A stretch of DNA of 64,000 bases from Taxillus chinensis (Eukaryota; Streptophyta; Magnoliopsida; Santalales; Loranthaceae). The position numbers and the translations under genes were made by a program. The notes beneath the pieces are model-generated. The model was not told the DNA's origin. It made no database searches and saw only the letters and a program-made list of their open reading frames with translations. The stretch lies in NCBI GenBank assembly GCA_023512835.1, contig CM042087.1, positions 53,174,765 through 53,238,764 of the forward strand. Direction: 5' to 3'. This document shows positions 11,293-21,869 of this stretch, piece by piece (position 1 is the first letter of the stretch; the number at the start of each line of letters is the position of its first letter).

Positions 11293-13133
11293 TATCATTA
11301 TTATTATTATTAGCCTCTTAATTAATCATATTATTATTATTATGTTATTATGATATTGATTATTAGTATTAGATTTTATAATATATTTATGTTAGTATAA
11401 AAGGTGGAACCTAGGGCACAAACCTACGTTTCGTCCGTTGTACACAGAGTTTGGTAGGGAAGAGTAGTTAGTTGAAGCCATCGTTGCGTTCAATCAATTC
11501 TTCGATACTAAATCAAGGTAGGTGATTCTTGGTTCTCGATCAACCTATTGTGTGAATGTGGATTTTAGAATTTGATTGAATTTCTGTACATGTCTATGTA
11601 TATATATTTTTTTATCTGTGTGTCATCGCCCTAGGTGTATACGTCGTGGAACCCTTTTGTTGTGGCGATAGCAGAGGGGCTACGGCTCGGATGTTGTCGT
11701 ACGGTAGAAATGACAAAAAGGGGGACGACGGCAATTGGCGTCTGCGCGGAGGATATGGTAGAAGGGGGGAGGCGGCAACCGCCGCCCATGGGCGGCCCTG
11801 CGCCCTGAGTGCCCCGCGCCACGCACCCAGGTGCTTTCGCTACGTTGGTGAGTAAAGGGAGAGATAGGGCGGCGGCACCGTGCCGCCGCCGTGGATCTGA
11901 TGTGTGTGCCGTCGTCATGGATCGGGTGCGCATAAGAGTGTTGCGTGGAAGATGAAGCTGCGTGATCCACCATGATTAAGATAAATAAATAAATAATAAA
12001 TCTTGGGAGTTGTGCAAACCTTTTTTTTTTGGGGTTATTAACGAAATGGTAATAAAAGTAATAATAATGGATAAAGAAAATAAAATAAAATAGATATTGA
12101 TCGACCTTGATGTTATAGTTTAATAAAATAAATGGATTGTAACCTGGTATTATTTATTTGTCATTTAAATTATAAAACTTTGACGGATATGTAGTTATAT
12201 ATATGTATATCCATTATTTATCATTTGTAGTATGGTATGATTGAATGGGTGTTCTAAATTATTTGCAAGCTATTCGTCTTGTGTATTGACTATTAGGAAT
12301 TCCGTGTTAATTATGTGTGTGGATGTGATAAATTGGTGTTTATCGATTATGGGTGTGAATTTTGTCTTGGAATTGGTTGGGTTAGGCTGCGGATCCCGCA
12401 TAGGAATGGAAAGAGGCCACAGGTCCCCTATGTGGCTGGTAACCCAGGTCCCATATGTGGCGAGGTTGTCGTTAAGGACACCACGGGTCCTACATATGGT
12501 CTGTCTAGTAGAAGTTTGAAAATCCTGGAGTTGGTAGTGGGAATTTCTACGGATGGTTGGTTTGCCGGTGCGAGTCTTTAATGATTGAAATGTGTTGTGA
12601 TGTCTTGTTTGTGATTAATGAAATTTAATTGTTATAGAATGTGACACTACACAGGCACAAGCATACACTAATCATATAGACCTAGAAATGTATGTAATAG
12701 GATAGTGGAGGTGGGGGTCACCTTCTGGGCATTTGTGCTCACCCTACCTTATTTCTATTTCCTACAAGGTTGTAGGGAGTAGCTGGTGGAGCCATAGCGA
12801 GCTGGTCGGGACATCTTATGAGTAGGATTCCTTTATTGGACTTATTTATTATTTTGATTATTTATTTTCCTGGACTTGGCTCCAAGTGGCGTTGTATGAA
12901 CCTTGCTAGAGGAACTTATATGTGAGTTATTTTGTGTGTTGGATATTTATGTGAATTGATTGCACTATCATATTTACTTGGAGAAACTTTGAATTTAAAA
13001 CATTAAGGTACAATTCTACCCCTGTTGTAGTATTGTACGGAATTAGATCGATCACCAAACCCACGACTCCTGAGTAGGCGTGGGGAAGTCGCGTTCTTGG
13101 TTCCGTGGGTTTTGAGAATTTGGGGGTGTGACA
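10916..13133 (+). mobile_element. Solo LTR (family A) with perfect 5 bp TSD CTATT
   Basis: The 2218 bp unit starts TGTAAGGACCCG and ends GGGGGTGTGACA, flanked by CTATT at 10,911-10,915 and 13,134-13,138. The flanks join into one Athila protease reading (left side NFIVPI, right side DLIGLDIEEVG), which proves the insertion independently. There is a TATAAAAGG box at about 11,396, a splice-donor-like block at 11,514-11,530, an ATT-rich stretch at 11,005-11,370 and a GC-rich hairpin island at 11,640-11,950. No internal region remains, so it is a solo LTR. Confidence 0.9.
11640..11950 (+). other. GC-rich island with hairpins inside the solo LTR
   Basis: About 300 bp of GC-rich DNA lies in otherwise AT-rich LTR. 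It contains a perfect 16 bp palindrome (GCCGCCCATGGGCGGC, 11,781-11,796) and an 11 bp arm hairpin (GGCGGCGGCAC, one-base loop, GTGCCGCCGCC, 11,868-11,890). Open frames on both strands look like by-products of base composition, and no protein family is recognised. It lies just downstream of the splice-donor-like block, in the predicted transcribed leader. Confidence 0.6.
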
Positions 13134-13138
13134 CTATT

Positions 13139-14060
13139 GATTTGATTGGTTTGGATATAGAAGAAGTTGGCTCTATGCCACTTATTTTGGGGAGACCATT
13201 CTTAGCAACATAAGGGCAATAATTGATGTTAAAGGTGGGAAATTAAAGTTTCATATTGGTGAGGACAAAGTGGAGTTCAATTTGTATAGGAGTTGAAGAA
13301 TCCTCATGAAGCAGAGCATGAGCAAGGATGTTTTATGGAAATGTTGGATACATTGATTGAGGATCATGCTAAGGGATTTCGTGATCCCTTATACTTGTGT
13401 TTAGAGAATGTTTCTTTTATTGTCAATGAACAAAAATCAACATGAGAAGCATACTTTGGAGATTACACCAGTGATTAAGTATCAACATAAGAAGGAATTT
13501 GAAAATCTTGGAAAAGTGTTTATACCAATTCCATCATTGGAAAAGACACCCAAGGTTAAATTAAAAACCTTGCCATCTCATTTGAAGTTTACATTTCTGG
13601 GAAAAGAATAAGAGTGGCCAATGATAGTAGCAACTGAATTACAAGGTGAGCAACTGGATCACTTGTTAAAGATTTTGATAAAAAGAAAGAGTGTTATTGG
13701 ATGGACTATGGCTGATATTAAGGGAATCAGCCCTTCTATGTGCATGCACCAGGATATTCTTAGAAGATAAGGAAAAAACTAAGAGGATGCATGATAAACA
13801 CCTTTATCTCAAGAAGTTTGTAGAAGGGCAAAAGGTGTTGCTTTACAATTCGAGGTTGAAGCTCTTCCCTGGGAAGCTCAAGAGCATATGGTTTGCCCCA
13901 TTTGTTATAAAGAAGGTTTTTGATAAAGAATGAGTATTGATTCAACAGGACAACTCTGTACCTTTCACCGTGAATGGTCACAGATTAAAGGCTTTTGTGG
14001 AACCGGTTGGAGTAAAGGAGCTTCTTTACTTTGCTCCTATTTCAAGTTAGAAAGAAGAGA
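13139..14060 (+). pseudogene. Athila-like protease end, RT start and integrase end, internally deleted
   Basis: After the solo LTR the protease continues (PLILGRPFLAT near 13,180, with a stop just after; IIDVKGGKLKFHIGEDKVEF near 13,220). The pol linker follows (LPSHLKFTFLGKE near 13,575; [13 protein letters not shown] and [17 protein letters not shown] near 13,690-13,770, spread over frames). That is the extreme N-terminus of Athila reverse transcriptase. The next residues ([20 protein letters not shown], then [10 protein letters not shown]) are the C-terminal integrase region, followed by a HRLKAF word near 13,980. The RT core, RNase H and integrase core are therefore missing, with the junction at about 13,765-13,785. 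Several stops confirm a dead copy. Confidence 0.7.
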
Positions 14061-15489
14061 ATGTCAAGCTACCGACATTAAATGTAACGCTTCCGGTGGC
14101 AACCCGAATCTTGTTTGTGAATATTTGTTTTGTTTATTTGAATTTAATCCATAGGTTAGTGCAAGTTGTGGACCTTTTATATGTTACAATATAACGGCTT
14201 GCATGCAAGCTCATGGAGGTGTATGGACACCCCCAACTTCAAATCTTGTACCTATAATGATTCTTCGTGAGCTAGTTGCTCAAATGATATATTTCTATAG
14301 TGAGCCGGTTCTCCCTCGTCGAAGAAAATAGGTATAAACACTCTTCCCTCTTCCTGTTGCAATTACTTGAAGGACATGCAGGAATTCTAAGTGTGGAGTT
14401 GTTTGTGGCATTACAATATGGATTAATTTTTCTATGATGTGAGAAGAATTGAATGAATATGAAATGAATGCACCGAGAAGACCTTTGAAATGTTTATATG
14501 TAGCATGTTAAGAATGAAATGCTTTTAGAACCAATAGTTACTCATTAATCTCATGCATGAAATTCAAGTAACTGGGAATGATATTATCATGTGTTTGAAC
14601 AGAGGCTTAGATCTCTAATGAATTGAAAACTTTTGGACAATTAACTTAATTCCTTGAATGAGTGAGAACACAACTTTATTGAGAGCCATATATTTTGATG
14701 AGTGTTCACTTGATGGAACGTAAACTTGAATAAGTGCTTCTATAGTTCTACATTGGTGATTGGAATAGTTCGAATGGTGGAGTTGGAGTCATAGCCACTT
14801 TGTCGAAATAGGGTACAATGTTCCAAATTGTATAAAGATTATATAAAGTGTGCTTATGTATTGTTTATAAAAAAAGAAGCAAAGTTATAGACTGTGGAGA
14901 TATATAATCCAACAAGGAAAAACTTGTAAGGTTATGTAGACTACTCAGCATAAGGCTTAAAAAAAAGAAAATAAAAGAAAAAAGAAAAAAGAAAAAAACA
15001 ATGTACAGTTGTATATTTTCAGATTATGTTGTACATAGAACTACCTTGTATATAGAGAATAAATAAGGAGTGTGTTGGGCATTGTTACTTCTATATCAAT
15101 GTAGTCTATGACAAAGACTAATTGGGCAATGGAATGATGATTGAATCATCAAAAAGAGCTAGGAAGACACTTGTTTAGTTTAATTCCATGAAGGATTGAG
15201 AGAGAGTGAAGTGAGATTACTTTATGAGTGAGGCTGCTTTGCTCATTACTAGATTGCAAGGAATTGGGGAATTGTTTTAGAATGTTTGATGTTCGGTTTG
15301 CTTCTTAGTTTTTTATGATGAGAACACATGATTGTTGGACTGAGAATACAAGATTTCATGCATAATATTGATAGATAAACCATTTGTCCTGATAAATATT
15401 TCAATTTGTTTACATGCTCTTATATTCAAATCAATGTCTAACTTTTGTTATGCTTTATAATTCTAATTGCCTCGGGACAAGCAAGTTCT
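14061..15489 (+). mobile_element. Non-coding 3' region of the Athila-like element
   Basis: There are 1.4 kb of low-complexity, T-rich DNA between the integrase end and the 3' LTR. Athila elements often carry an env-like ORF here; I see none, only short open frames. Phrases such as AAGTGTGGAGTTG (about 14,389) and CTAAGTGTGGGG (15,488) resemble the Athila polypurine tract. An A-rich run lies at about 14,955-15,000. Confidence 0.5.
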
Positions 15490-15500
15490 AAGTGTGGGGT

Positions 15501-16078
15501 TGTCGTTAGGGGTATTTTTCAACCATAATTTAATGTCAAATAATGGAGATTATAAGAGAAATGATCATACTTTAATCTTTCATTTTGATGTATTTGATTG
15601 ATTAAGGAACTAACCCCCTAACATAGCAAAGTAGATCCTTTCGTGGTGTTTGTGTTGTTTTTGAATGGAAAACAGTGAGTACAAGGACAAAAGAAAGAAG
15701 AAAGGAGTGAAGAACAATCTGCAAAATGGTCAATTGAAATTTAAAATGACCAAAAAGAATTGACAAAGCCAAATTGACATTACCAAGCTCTCGGGAACTT
15801 TTGGTTATGTGAAATTGCTTGGTCATGTCAACCGCGTTTCAGGTGACCAACTCGGTTAATCACATTCGGTTTCCGCACGACGTGCACTACAATTTAGCGG
15901 GACTCTACATATGCCACCTGTCGCCTAGATCTCTTCATTAAAGGATCCTGATGACTTTTCTTCAACCATTTTAAGAGGGAAACGAGTTTTAATTCTTGGA
16001 GTGAAAGGTTATTAATGGTTGCACAATTGGTTACCCTGGGAATTGGATCAAAAAAATATGTAATTTGGAGGATCGTTC

Positions 16079-16124
<46 letters not shown>

Positions 16125-16890
16125 GAGGGAGGGAGGGAGGGAGGGAGGGAGGGAGTGCTTAGGGGCTCTCATGGCAAAAACATTTGTATTATTTGGTACT
16201 ATGGTTGCTTAAATCTCCTTGGGAGGAGGATGGATATTGACGTAAGCTTGTAATTTTTTTTTTTTTGGTATGTTAATTTAAATTCTCTTCTTTGTTTATC
16301 AAAGCTCTTGAGTTTGCATGTGAGAATTAGATTTGGTCATCTTAATTCTTGTTTAAGGTTTATCAATTATGGATCGAAAGAAGACGTTGATAGCCGGATA
16401 GTTAAGAGATTTGACTTAAAAAGAATATAATTTGCAAAAGCCAGGTATTCTTTCTTATAACCTATTTAGGATTGGTGTGATGCCAATCTACACTCAAACA
16501 ACTTAAGCACTTAATGGGTTGCCCGTCTCCCAAGCTAGGGTTTACACACGGCTAGATCACTCGAAAGAGGCTAATTCATGCAAAGGTGTGGGGTTTTAAA
16601 TAAAAAAAGGGAAAGTTTGAATTAACATGCTTTAAGAACTTGCAATGAATAAAATTACATCAATTGAAATTTGAATCCCTATTTCTCACATAAGATCATT
16701 TACATTTGCTTTATTATTTAAATTACAAACTTCAAATTGCTAATTGTTACAAAACCAAACTTCAACTTGCATCATGGAATTACAAAATGAACTTTTCACT
16801 TAGCCACCTTCCCTGTGGGTTCGACATCCGGACTTTAAGTCCACTTTATTACTTGTAATGATACGTGCGCTTGCGAAATCCTAACTAGTA
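15501..16890 (+). mobile_element. Athila-like 3' LTR
   Basis: The start TGTCGTTAGGGG directly follows a purine-rich AAGTGTGGGG tract (15,490-15,500), the usual Athila arrangement. Near the right side, CCCTGTGGGTTCGACATCC, then CTTTATTACTTG and GTGCGCTTGCG at 16,810-16,875 match the characteristic Athila LTR end. The exact right edge is uncertain, lying between the CTAGTAACG word and the first recognisable Harbinger codon at about 16,893. A (GA)n then (GGGA)n microsatellite (16,083-16,155) lies inside. Confidence 0.55.
16083..16155 (+). repeat. (GA)n-(GGGA)n compound microsatellite
   Basis: About 19 GA units are followed by about 8 GGGA units. Open frames running through it are repeat artefacts (poly-RE or poly-GR). 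Confidence 0.95.
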
Positions 16891-16892
16891 AC

Positions 16893-17556
16893 GTTCTTAA
16901 TGGTTTACATAATTGTTGCCCATGGAGGATATATACCATCGGCAAGATAATATCCCATGGTATATTCATGACCATTTATGATATAGTTCACACTGGCACA
17001 CATCCATCTTTGAGGTCAGCAAAAAAATCAGAGGCTTCAAACACATTAATATCATTGTTCAAGCCAGGCATGCCAAAAAAAGCATGCCATATCCACAAAT
17101 CATATGAGGCCACCGCCTCTAGCACAATTGTCGGCCTATGAGTATGGTCAGTGCCTCTAGCACAATTGTCGGTCCATGATAGGCGGTCAAATAATTCTTC
17201 TATTCCCAATGCATGCAATCTAGACTGCCCAACATGCTAGGAAAAGCACGTTGCTCTGCTTTATTAAGTAACCTTTGAATGTCAACAACATTAGGTGATC
17301 TAAGGTATTCTTGCCCAAAAATAGTAAAAATCCCTTTACAGAATTTCTTCAAGTACTCAATAGTTGTGCTTTCACTAATTCTAACATATTCATCGACAAC
17401 ATCAGCCGTTGTACCATATGCTAACATCCGGATCGCAGTTGTCATCTTTTGTAGGCCAGATAAACCTAATTGTCCCGAAGCATTATACTTTTGGATAAAA
17501 TATCTATCTACTTGATGCAAATTCTCAAGAATATGAAGAAAAAGTGGACGATGCAT
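16893..17556 (-). pseudogene. PIF/Harbinger transposase fragment (DDE_Tnp_4 type)
   Basis: Minus-strand translation gives a helical N-terminal region (QKMTTAIRMLAYGTTADVVD, then ISESTTIEYLKKFCKGI) and the catalytic-core start FPSMLGSLDCMHWE, where D of SLDCMHW is the first DDE aspartate. In a shifted frame there follow PTIVLEAVASYDLWIWHAFF and GMPGLNNDINVFEASDFF, carrying the second aspartate (NND). A third piece, [20 protein letters not shown], sits at 16,900-16,970. This is the plant PIF/Harbinger transposase order. The frame breaks at about 17,200, a stop interrupts the last block, and the segment with the third acidic residue is absent because the Athila LTR begins there. It is a dead, truncated copy. 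The remaining C-terminus may lie beyond the other end of the Athila element, left of the window. Confidence 0.8.
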
Positions 17557-18958
17557 TCTTAAAAAATATCTATCCTTGTATGCTTGATTTCTTAATAAAA
17601 TTCACTTAAAAAAAATGTAATCGGAAAAATTTAAATGCACTGTATATCCCTTCACCGTAGGCGAGCCCCAAATTTGGATTCCTCGCATTTTCCATTAGGT
17701 GGGTCCACTCTCCCAGGAGCTCCTAGCATTGTGAGAGCAACTTCGCCGCCTCCACCCCACATGTTGCAATGAGTAAACTACCTCGGTAATGGAGAAGTCT
17801 TGCTGCATATAAACCACCAAGTACCAATAGCACCACCACTGCTGAACACACTCGGTGATCGTATCATACTCAATGGGCTCCCCTATTGCCCGCACGTTGT
17901 GGAACAGGGTGTCTATGATAGCATTAGCCATCGCAAATAGTTATATCAATAAACATTTATCAGCATTATTGCAATGACAGATATGAAAATAGAATATTAC
18001 CTTTCCAATTAAGAAAAATCACGGCATTTAAATTAACATATAAAAGCATATACAACTCTGTTTTCTTATATTTAAGAAAAAAATAAAATGTCATAAAATT
18101 ATTCCCGCAACAGATGTCCTATATTTTACCTTTTCCTATTAAATTTATACAATGTTTTTCAATATACTGAAAAATACTATTCACTCTATTTATATAATTA
18201 TAAAATTACATATATAAATTGTCTCACATCTCTCTCTTTAATATTTGCTTTTATTCCATATTAAATTATAAAAATTTATTATTAAATAAAAATTAATATA
18301 AAATATTATTTTAATAATATATAAAGTGATTTAAATAATCCATTTTGATATATATTTGTATAGAAAAGTAAAAAATAATTTAAACCTGTAAATTATAGAA
18401 TAATTATTAGAAAGTTCATGTGAGTGCCCTAAACTGCCTTTTCCATGTAGCATTCCATGAGGCTCAACCACAATGTCATGAACATACAAAACAGGATATT
18501 TGTATACCTATTTCAAAAATGGGTTGATAAATCATGTAGTTTCTACTAAAAAATTACATCAAAGATTCACAATCTAAAATAATTCTATAGGAAACTCTAG
18601 AAATGATCAATGCATCAAATGTTTTCACTATCTATACATCAAAGATTCACAAAGTTTTCACTATCTCTTCACAACAAATGATCAATGTATCAAATGTTGC
18701 AAACCAATCCAAGTAAATAATCCAAGATAGAAATTTAACCAGCATCTTTAATAATCACATATAAATATGTAAGATTTCACATGCACATTTGTTTGTCAAC
18801 AAATGCTTCAAATAAAACTTTTACAATAAATAGAATTTATTTTCACCGATAAAAAGAAACATACTTATAACAAGTTAGAGTATTCACAGTCGAATCAATA
18901 AACTTTAAGCAAATTTTAGCCATAATTTTCATTTTTTAAAAATTTAGCCAGTCAAAAT
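17557..18958. other. AT-rich spacer, no gene recognised
   Basis: A minus-strand open frame of 78 codons (17,695-17,931, starting MANAIIDTLFHNVRAIGEP) could be upstream Harbinger-related or captured sequence; I recognise no family. From 17,940 to 18,958 the DNA is AT-rich with short partial repeats (ATCAAAGATTCACAA at 18,558 and 18,639). Nothing else is supported. Confidence 0.4.
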
Positions 18959-19140
18959 TTAGAGCAGTTTCAATGGACTCGGTAAAAGTTAAATAATAGC
19001 CAAGTGGAGGCGCTACAAATAATTGTAACCTGCGTTTACCAAAATGAAATACAAAGAATTGTAACTTGAACTCTCATTTCTGATTTCGTGCCAAGGATTC
19101 CCCTTTAGCTTCCATAGGAACCACAACGATTCATAACTCA

Positions 19141-19195
19141 AACTCACGTATCGCTTTTTTGCCAAGAACTCCACTTTGTGCTCACTTCCAGAAGT
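19141..19195 (-). pseudogene. Possible last exon of the captured eIF2B gamma fragment
   Basis: Minus-strand reading gives TSGSEHKVEFLAKKR, resembling the C-terminal SAGSE-K-E-LA-K end expected for eIF2B gamma. It follows the previous exon in the right order and orientation, after a short intron-like gap with a T-rich stretch. The native stop appears to be lost, as the frame runs on into the element's inverted repeat. The match is short, so confidence is moderate. Confidence 0.45.
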
Positions 19196-19328
19196 GATTA
19201 GAAACCAAGAAGAATTGAGGGGGAAGATAAACCAATAATAATTGTTTTATTATTACTACTACTATTATTAATTAACATTTGAAAGAGAGCTCAGAGGTGA
19301 GGAAGGAATAAGAGAAAATAATGCAAAC

Positions 19329-19440
19329 CTGACAATCTCTCAATACAACACGCTCATGAAGTTGCACAGTGCTGCATATTACAGAACCCTGAACTACCAT
19401 CTCCAATTGTAACATGGTTCATAACAACTGAATTGACCAC
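19329..19440 (-). pseudogene. Captured exon resembling eIF2B gamma subunit, frameshifted
   Basis: On the minus strand, after an acceptor (TTTTATGCAG), the exon encodes VVNSVVMNHVTIGDGSS. After a small deletion that shifts the frame it continues GSVICSTVQLHERVVLRDCQ, ending at a donor-like CAG/GTTTGC. These two strings match, in order, the left-handed beta-helix repeats at the C-terminal side of the plant translation initiation factor eIF2B gamma subunit, the guanine-nucleotide exchange factor for eIF2. The match is from recall of the family. The frame break between the strings (about 5 bases short) means no functional product, and there is no catalytic or N-terminal part. Confidence 0.7.
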
Positions 19441-19458
19441 CTGCATAAAATTGAAAAG

Positions 19459-19760
19459 TTAAATGACTTTCACCTCAGCATCTAGAATATCGATCCACTG
19501 GGAGGTTCCCACACGCAGAAGCAAGAAAATGGCAGCATCACTATAAGTAGCCGCCATGCTCATGCAGCCAAACCGGCTCGACTCGCCGGCAAGGACCAGC
19601 CTACAGCTGAGGCCTTCGTCGTCTTCGCAGAACCTCTGCAAGGCGTTCAGCTTTGAAAAAACCGCACGAGTCAGGCTCAGTTGCTCTCTCCAATCAGATT
19701 TGAAGGTGGGCTGGGACGTAACGCCACGGTTGAGTCCGGTGTTGCAGCTTGGTGGGTGAG
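19459..19760 (-). pseudogene. Unidentified exon-like GC-rich segment upstream of the eIF2B exon
   Basis: A minus-strand open frame (EDDEGLSCRLVLAGESSRFG, then MSMAATYSDAAIFLLLRVGT) runs into a donor-like GCTGAG/GTGAAA about 18 bp before the acceptor region of the eIF2B-like exon. Its base composition differs from the surrounding DNA. I recognise no protein family. It may be captured from a second gene, making the element chimeric, or may be promoter or untranslated sequence. Confidence 0.3.
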
Positions 19761-20077
19761 GCTGAGATGCTACGGTTGAGTTTGTGTTGCAGCTTGACGG
19801 GTGAGATTGGAAATGTGACTTTTCTTGAGGAAAGGAAAGGAAAGGTAAAAAGTAGGCGCTGGGTTTAGAGGGAAATGAAAGAGAAAGGAAGCGGGGCTCA
19901 GTAGGAGAGTTTTTTTACGCAAAAAAAATACATAGCGAGTGACTGTCACTCAATAAATTTGACGAGCGAATTTAGCGTTCGCCAAATATACTGCAGAGTT
20001 ACCGAGCCTATTGCAGGTTGTTTTTTGATAATTTAGTTATTATTTAGCTTTTACGGAGACGGTTGAGATTGCTCTTA

Positions 20078-20790
20078 GCCATATAAAATAATGCTATCCT
20101 ATCCTTAAATGTGCTTGCAATTACTGCCCAAGTATCTAGTATAGCCAGATAAAAGTAATTTTAACCAGAAGTTTGCGTTTCTTGGTTGAGAATCAAATTA
20201 GTAACATGGTGACACCAAGTTTTCATTCAATCTGCAGCTGCAGATTATATACCATAAGACTGTTTACCTACCAATGAAAACCTGGTAACCGGTAAGAATG
20301 TAAAACATTAAAGCAACCAGTTACGTGATCCCACATAAACTTTGGCATTGCAATGAAAATGGTCAAGATTGTACAGCCAGGGGGGGATACACCCCTCCAA
20401 CTCAACAGGCGTGTAGCCAACCATTGGAAAATCTGCCAATATGTTTAAAGACAAGTTACTTTAACTCCACATCTCCAACAAAAAGGACAAGCTCTCTCTA
20501 CCAAATACTATACTATAGCAAAATTCTTTTAAAATACTTGATGTAGTAGTTCTCTGGAAAATTCTGCAGGATTCCAATCATAAAATAAAGCTTGAATGAG
20601 ATCCAGCTTGTAGGGCACTACAAATAAACTCCGACTCTGAAATGGTTTGCTACAAAGATGCGAAATGAAAAACACTTAAATCAAATTGTGGACATACACT
20701 AGTGAAATTATAGAAACAGTATCCACCTCTTTCACTCCGCACACAAATTTAGAAGGTGATCAATCAAACTATATATAGCACATATTTATT
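20078..20790. other. Spacer without a recognised gene
   Basis: There are 700 bp of ordinary AT-rich DNA with a few intron-like T-rich stretches on the minus strand and a possible acceptor (TCCTGCAG near 20,570, minus). If the exon-like pieces at 20.8-21.9 kb belong to one gene, its 3' end may lie here. Confidence 0.3.
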
Positions 20791-20792
20791 AC

Positions 20793-21868
20793 CTTGTCCA
20801 TGTTTGGGAAAAGCTCTTGCAGAACCTAGCCAAGATCCACCCTTCATTGGCATAAAATCAAAAACCCAATCTGGAGTTGACTCCGGTCTTACATTGAACT
20901 TGTTCACAGCAGTATTAGAATATTCCTGTCTTGAAAACCTGTAAATTATGTTTAGTTGCTGAAAATGTAGCCAGAAATAGTTGTTCATGAAGCAGTCAAC
21001 CGTTTCTCAATCTTCATAATGAAATCCTTCCCATCACCTTCATCTCAAGGAAGTTTTAGCGCACAACTTAATGCCATGTAAAACAGTGCTTGGATTTCAA
21101 TCGGGTAACCATAAACTCCTTTCAGCAAACCAAAAACACACAAAGAAGGAAGAAAAATCAGCACCTCGTTTTAGGAATACAAAGAGAATTTTATTCAAAA
21201 AGGGCACATAAAAGATGTCATCAATGCAAATTTCCAGTGATCCAAAAGGAGTCCGATTGACAACCTGAAAATGAGTTTTGATTACTGGAAAAAATAAGAA
21301 CAACAATTATTGAATACACGAATTGAAAAATATAAATGAAGTTCCACAAGCGAACTGTAAAAATGAGATGGCATCATAGTATATATCATCATGAAAATTT
21401 TACGTAAGATAAATAAATTGATTTATCTTACATGCCCTTCAAATGGTAAGACTCCACTCCGCAGGTTTTAAAAAAAGAAACTTCAGAGAAATTACACAGC
21501 TGATCTTTTTTCATCACTGTAATGCGAAACGAAATACAGCAATTGCATCCGTCAAAAGTACAACCCATGAGGTCACACATAATGGTCAATCTTGAACTCA
21601 CCATTCTGCGATCAACCATGGAGCAACCATCAGCACACAGAAGTAGCCCTTTGTCGCCCTAAATCTAAGACCGTCGTCCATGGGCAGGGCGTGGCCGGGC
21701 CGTCGTCTGCACGATTGCGCACTGTTTCAACGAACGGTGTTTCCGGCCAAGCCTGTGCCTCCCATCCGTGGCGGATGATGGCCGTCTGTGGCTCGGCAAG
21801 GTGATGGATCTAGCGGTCGTGGGTTCAACGGAGGAGAGAGGGGATTTGGGTTGACGATGAACAGACAA
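20793..21868 (-). pseudogene. Exon-like pieces of an unidentified minus-strand gene
   Basis: Three pieces have plausible splice borders on the minus strand. The first, 21,155-21,264, lies after TTTTCAG and encodes VVNRTPFGSLEICIDDIFYV. The second, 20,793-20,938, lies after TTTACAG, ends GGACAAG/GTAATA, and encodes [20 protein letters not shown] then [17 protein letters not shown]. The third is an intervening candidate near 21,436-21,520 encoding EVSFFKTCGVESYHLKG. A GC-rich stretch at 21,660-21,868 (open frame starting MSVHRQPKSPLSSVEPTT) could be a first exon or leader. The amino-acid composition looks like real protein rather than noise, but I cannot name the family. It may be a small gene, a decayed gene or another captured set of exons. 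Confidence 0.35.
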
Positions 21869-21869
21869 A

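Larger units (their letters stand above)
18962..20074 (-). mobile_element. TIR transposon carrying captured host exons (Pack-type, TSD TTA)
   Basis: The outer 44 bp of each end form terminal inverted repeats. The left starts GAGCAGTTTCAATGGACTC, the right (read inward) GAGCAATCTCAACCGTCTC, and both continue GTAAAAG, TAAATAATA. About 34 of 44 positions agree. TTA flanks both sides (18,959-18,961 and 20,075-20,077), the 3 bp TSD of PIF/Harbinger (Tourist-like) elements. The interior is not transposase. It holds exon-like pieces of a host gene at 19,140-19,440 and a GC-richer exon-like piece at 19,459-19,760, all on the minus strand. This is the layout of a Pack-type element that has captured gene fragments. 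A MULE is an alternative superfamily, but no 9 bp TSD is visible. Confidence 0.65.

Noticed and set aside
11631..11973. A GC-rich gene in 11.6-11.97 kb
   Set aside because: Frames open on both strands at once, no domain, low-complexity Ala/Arg/Gly composition, and it is internal to an LTR with TSD.
14061..15489. An env-like gene in the Athila 3' region
   Set aside because: Only short frames, with no signal peptide or membrane segment arrangement visible.
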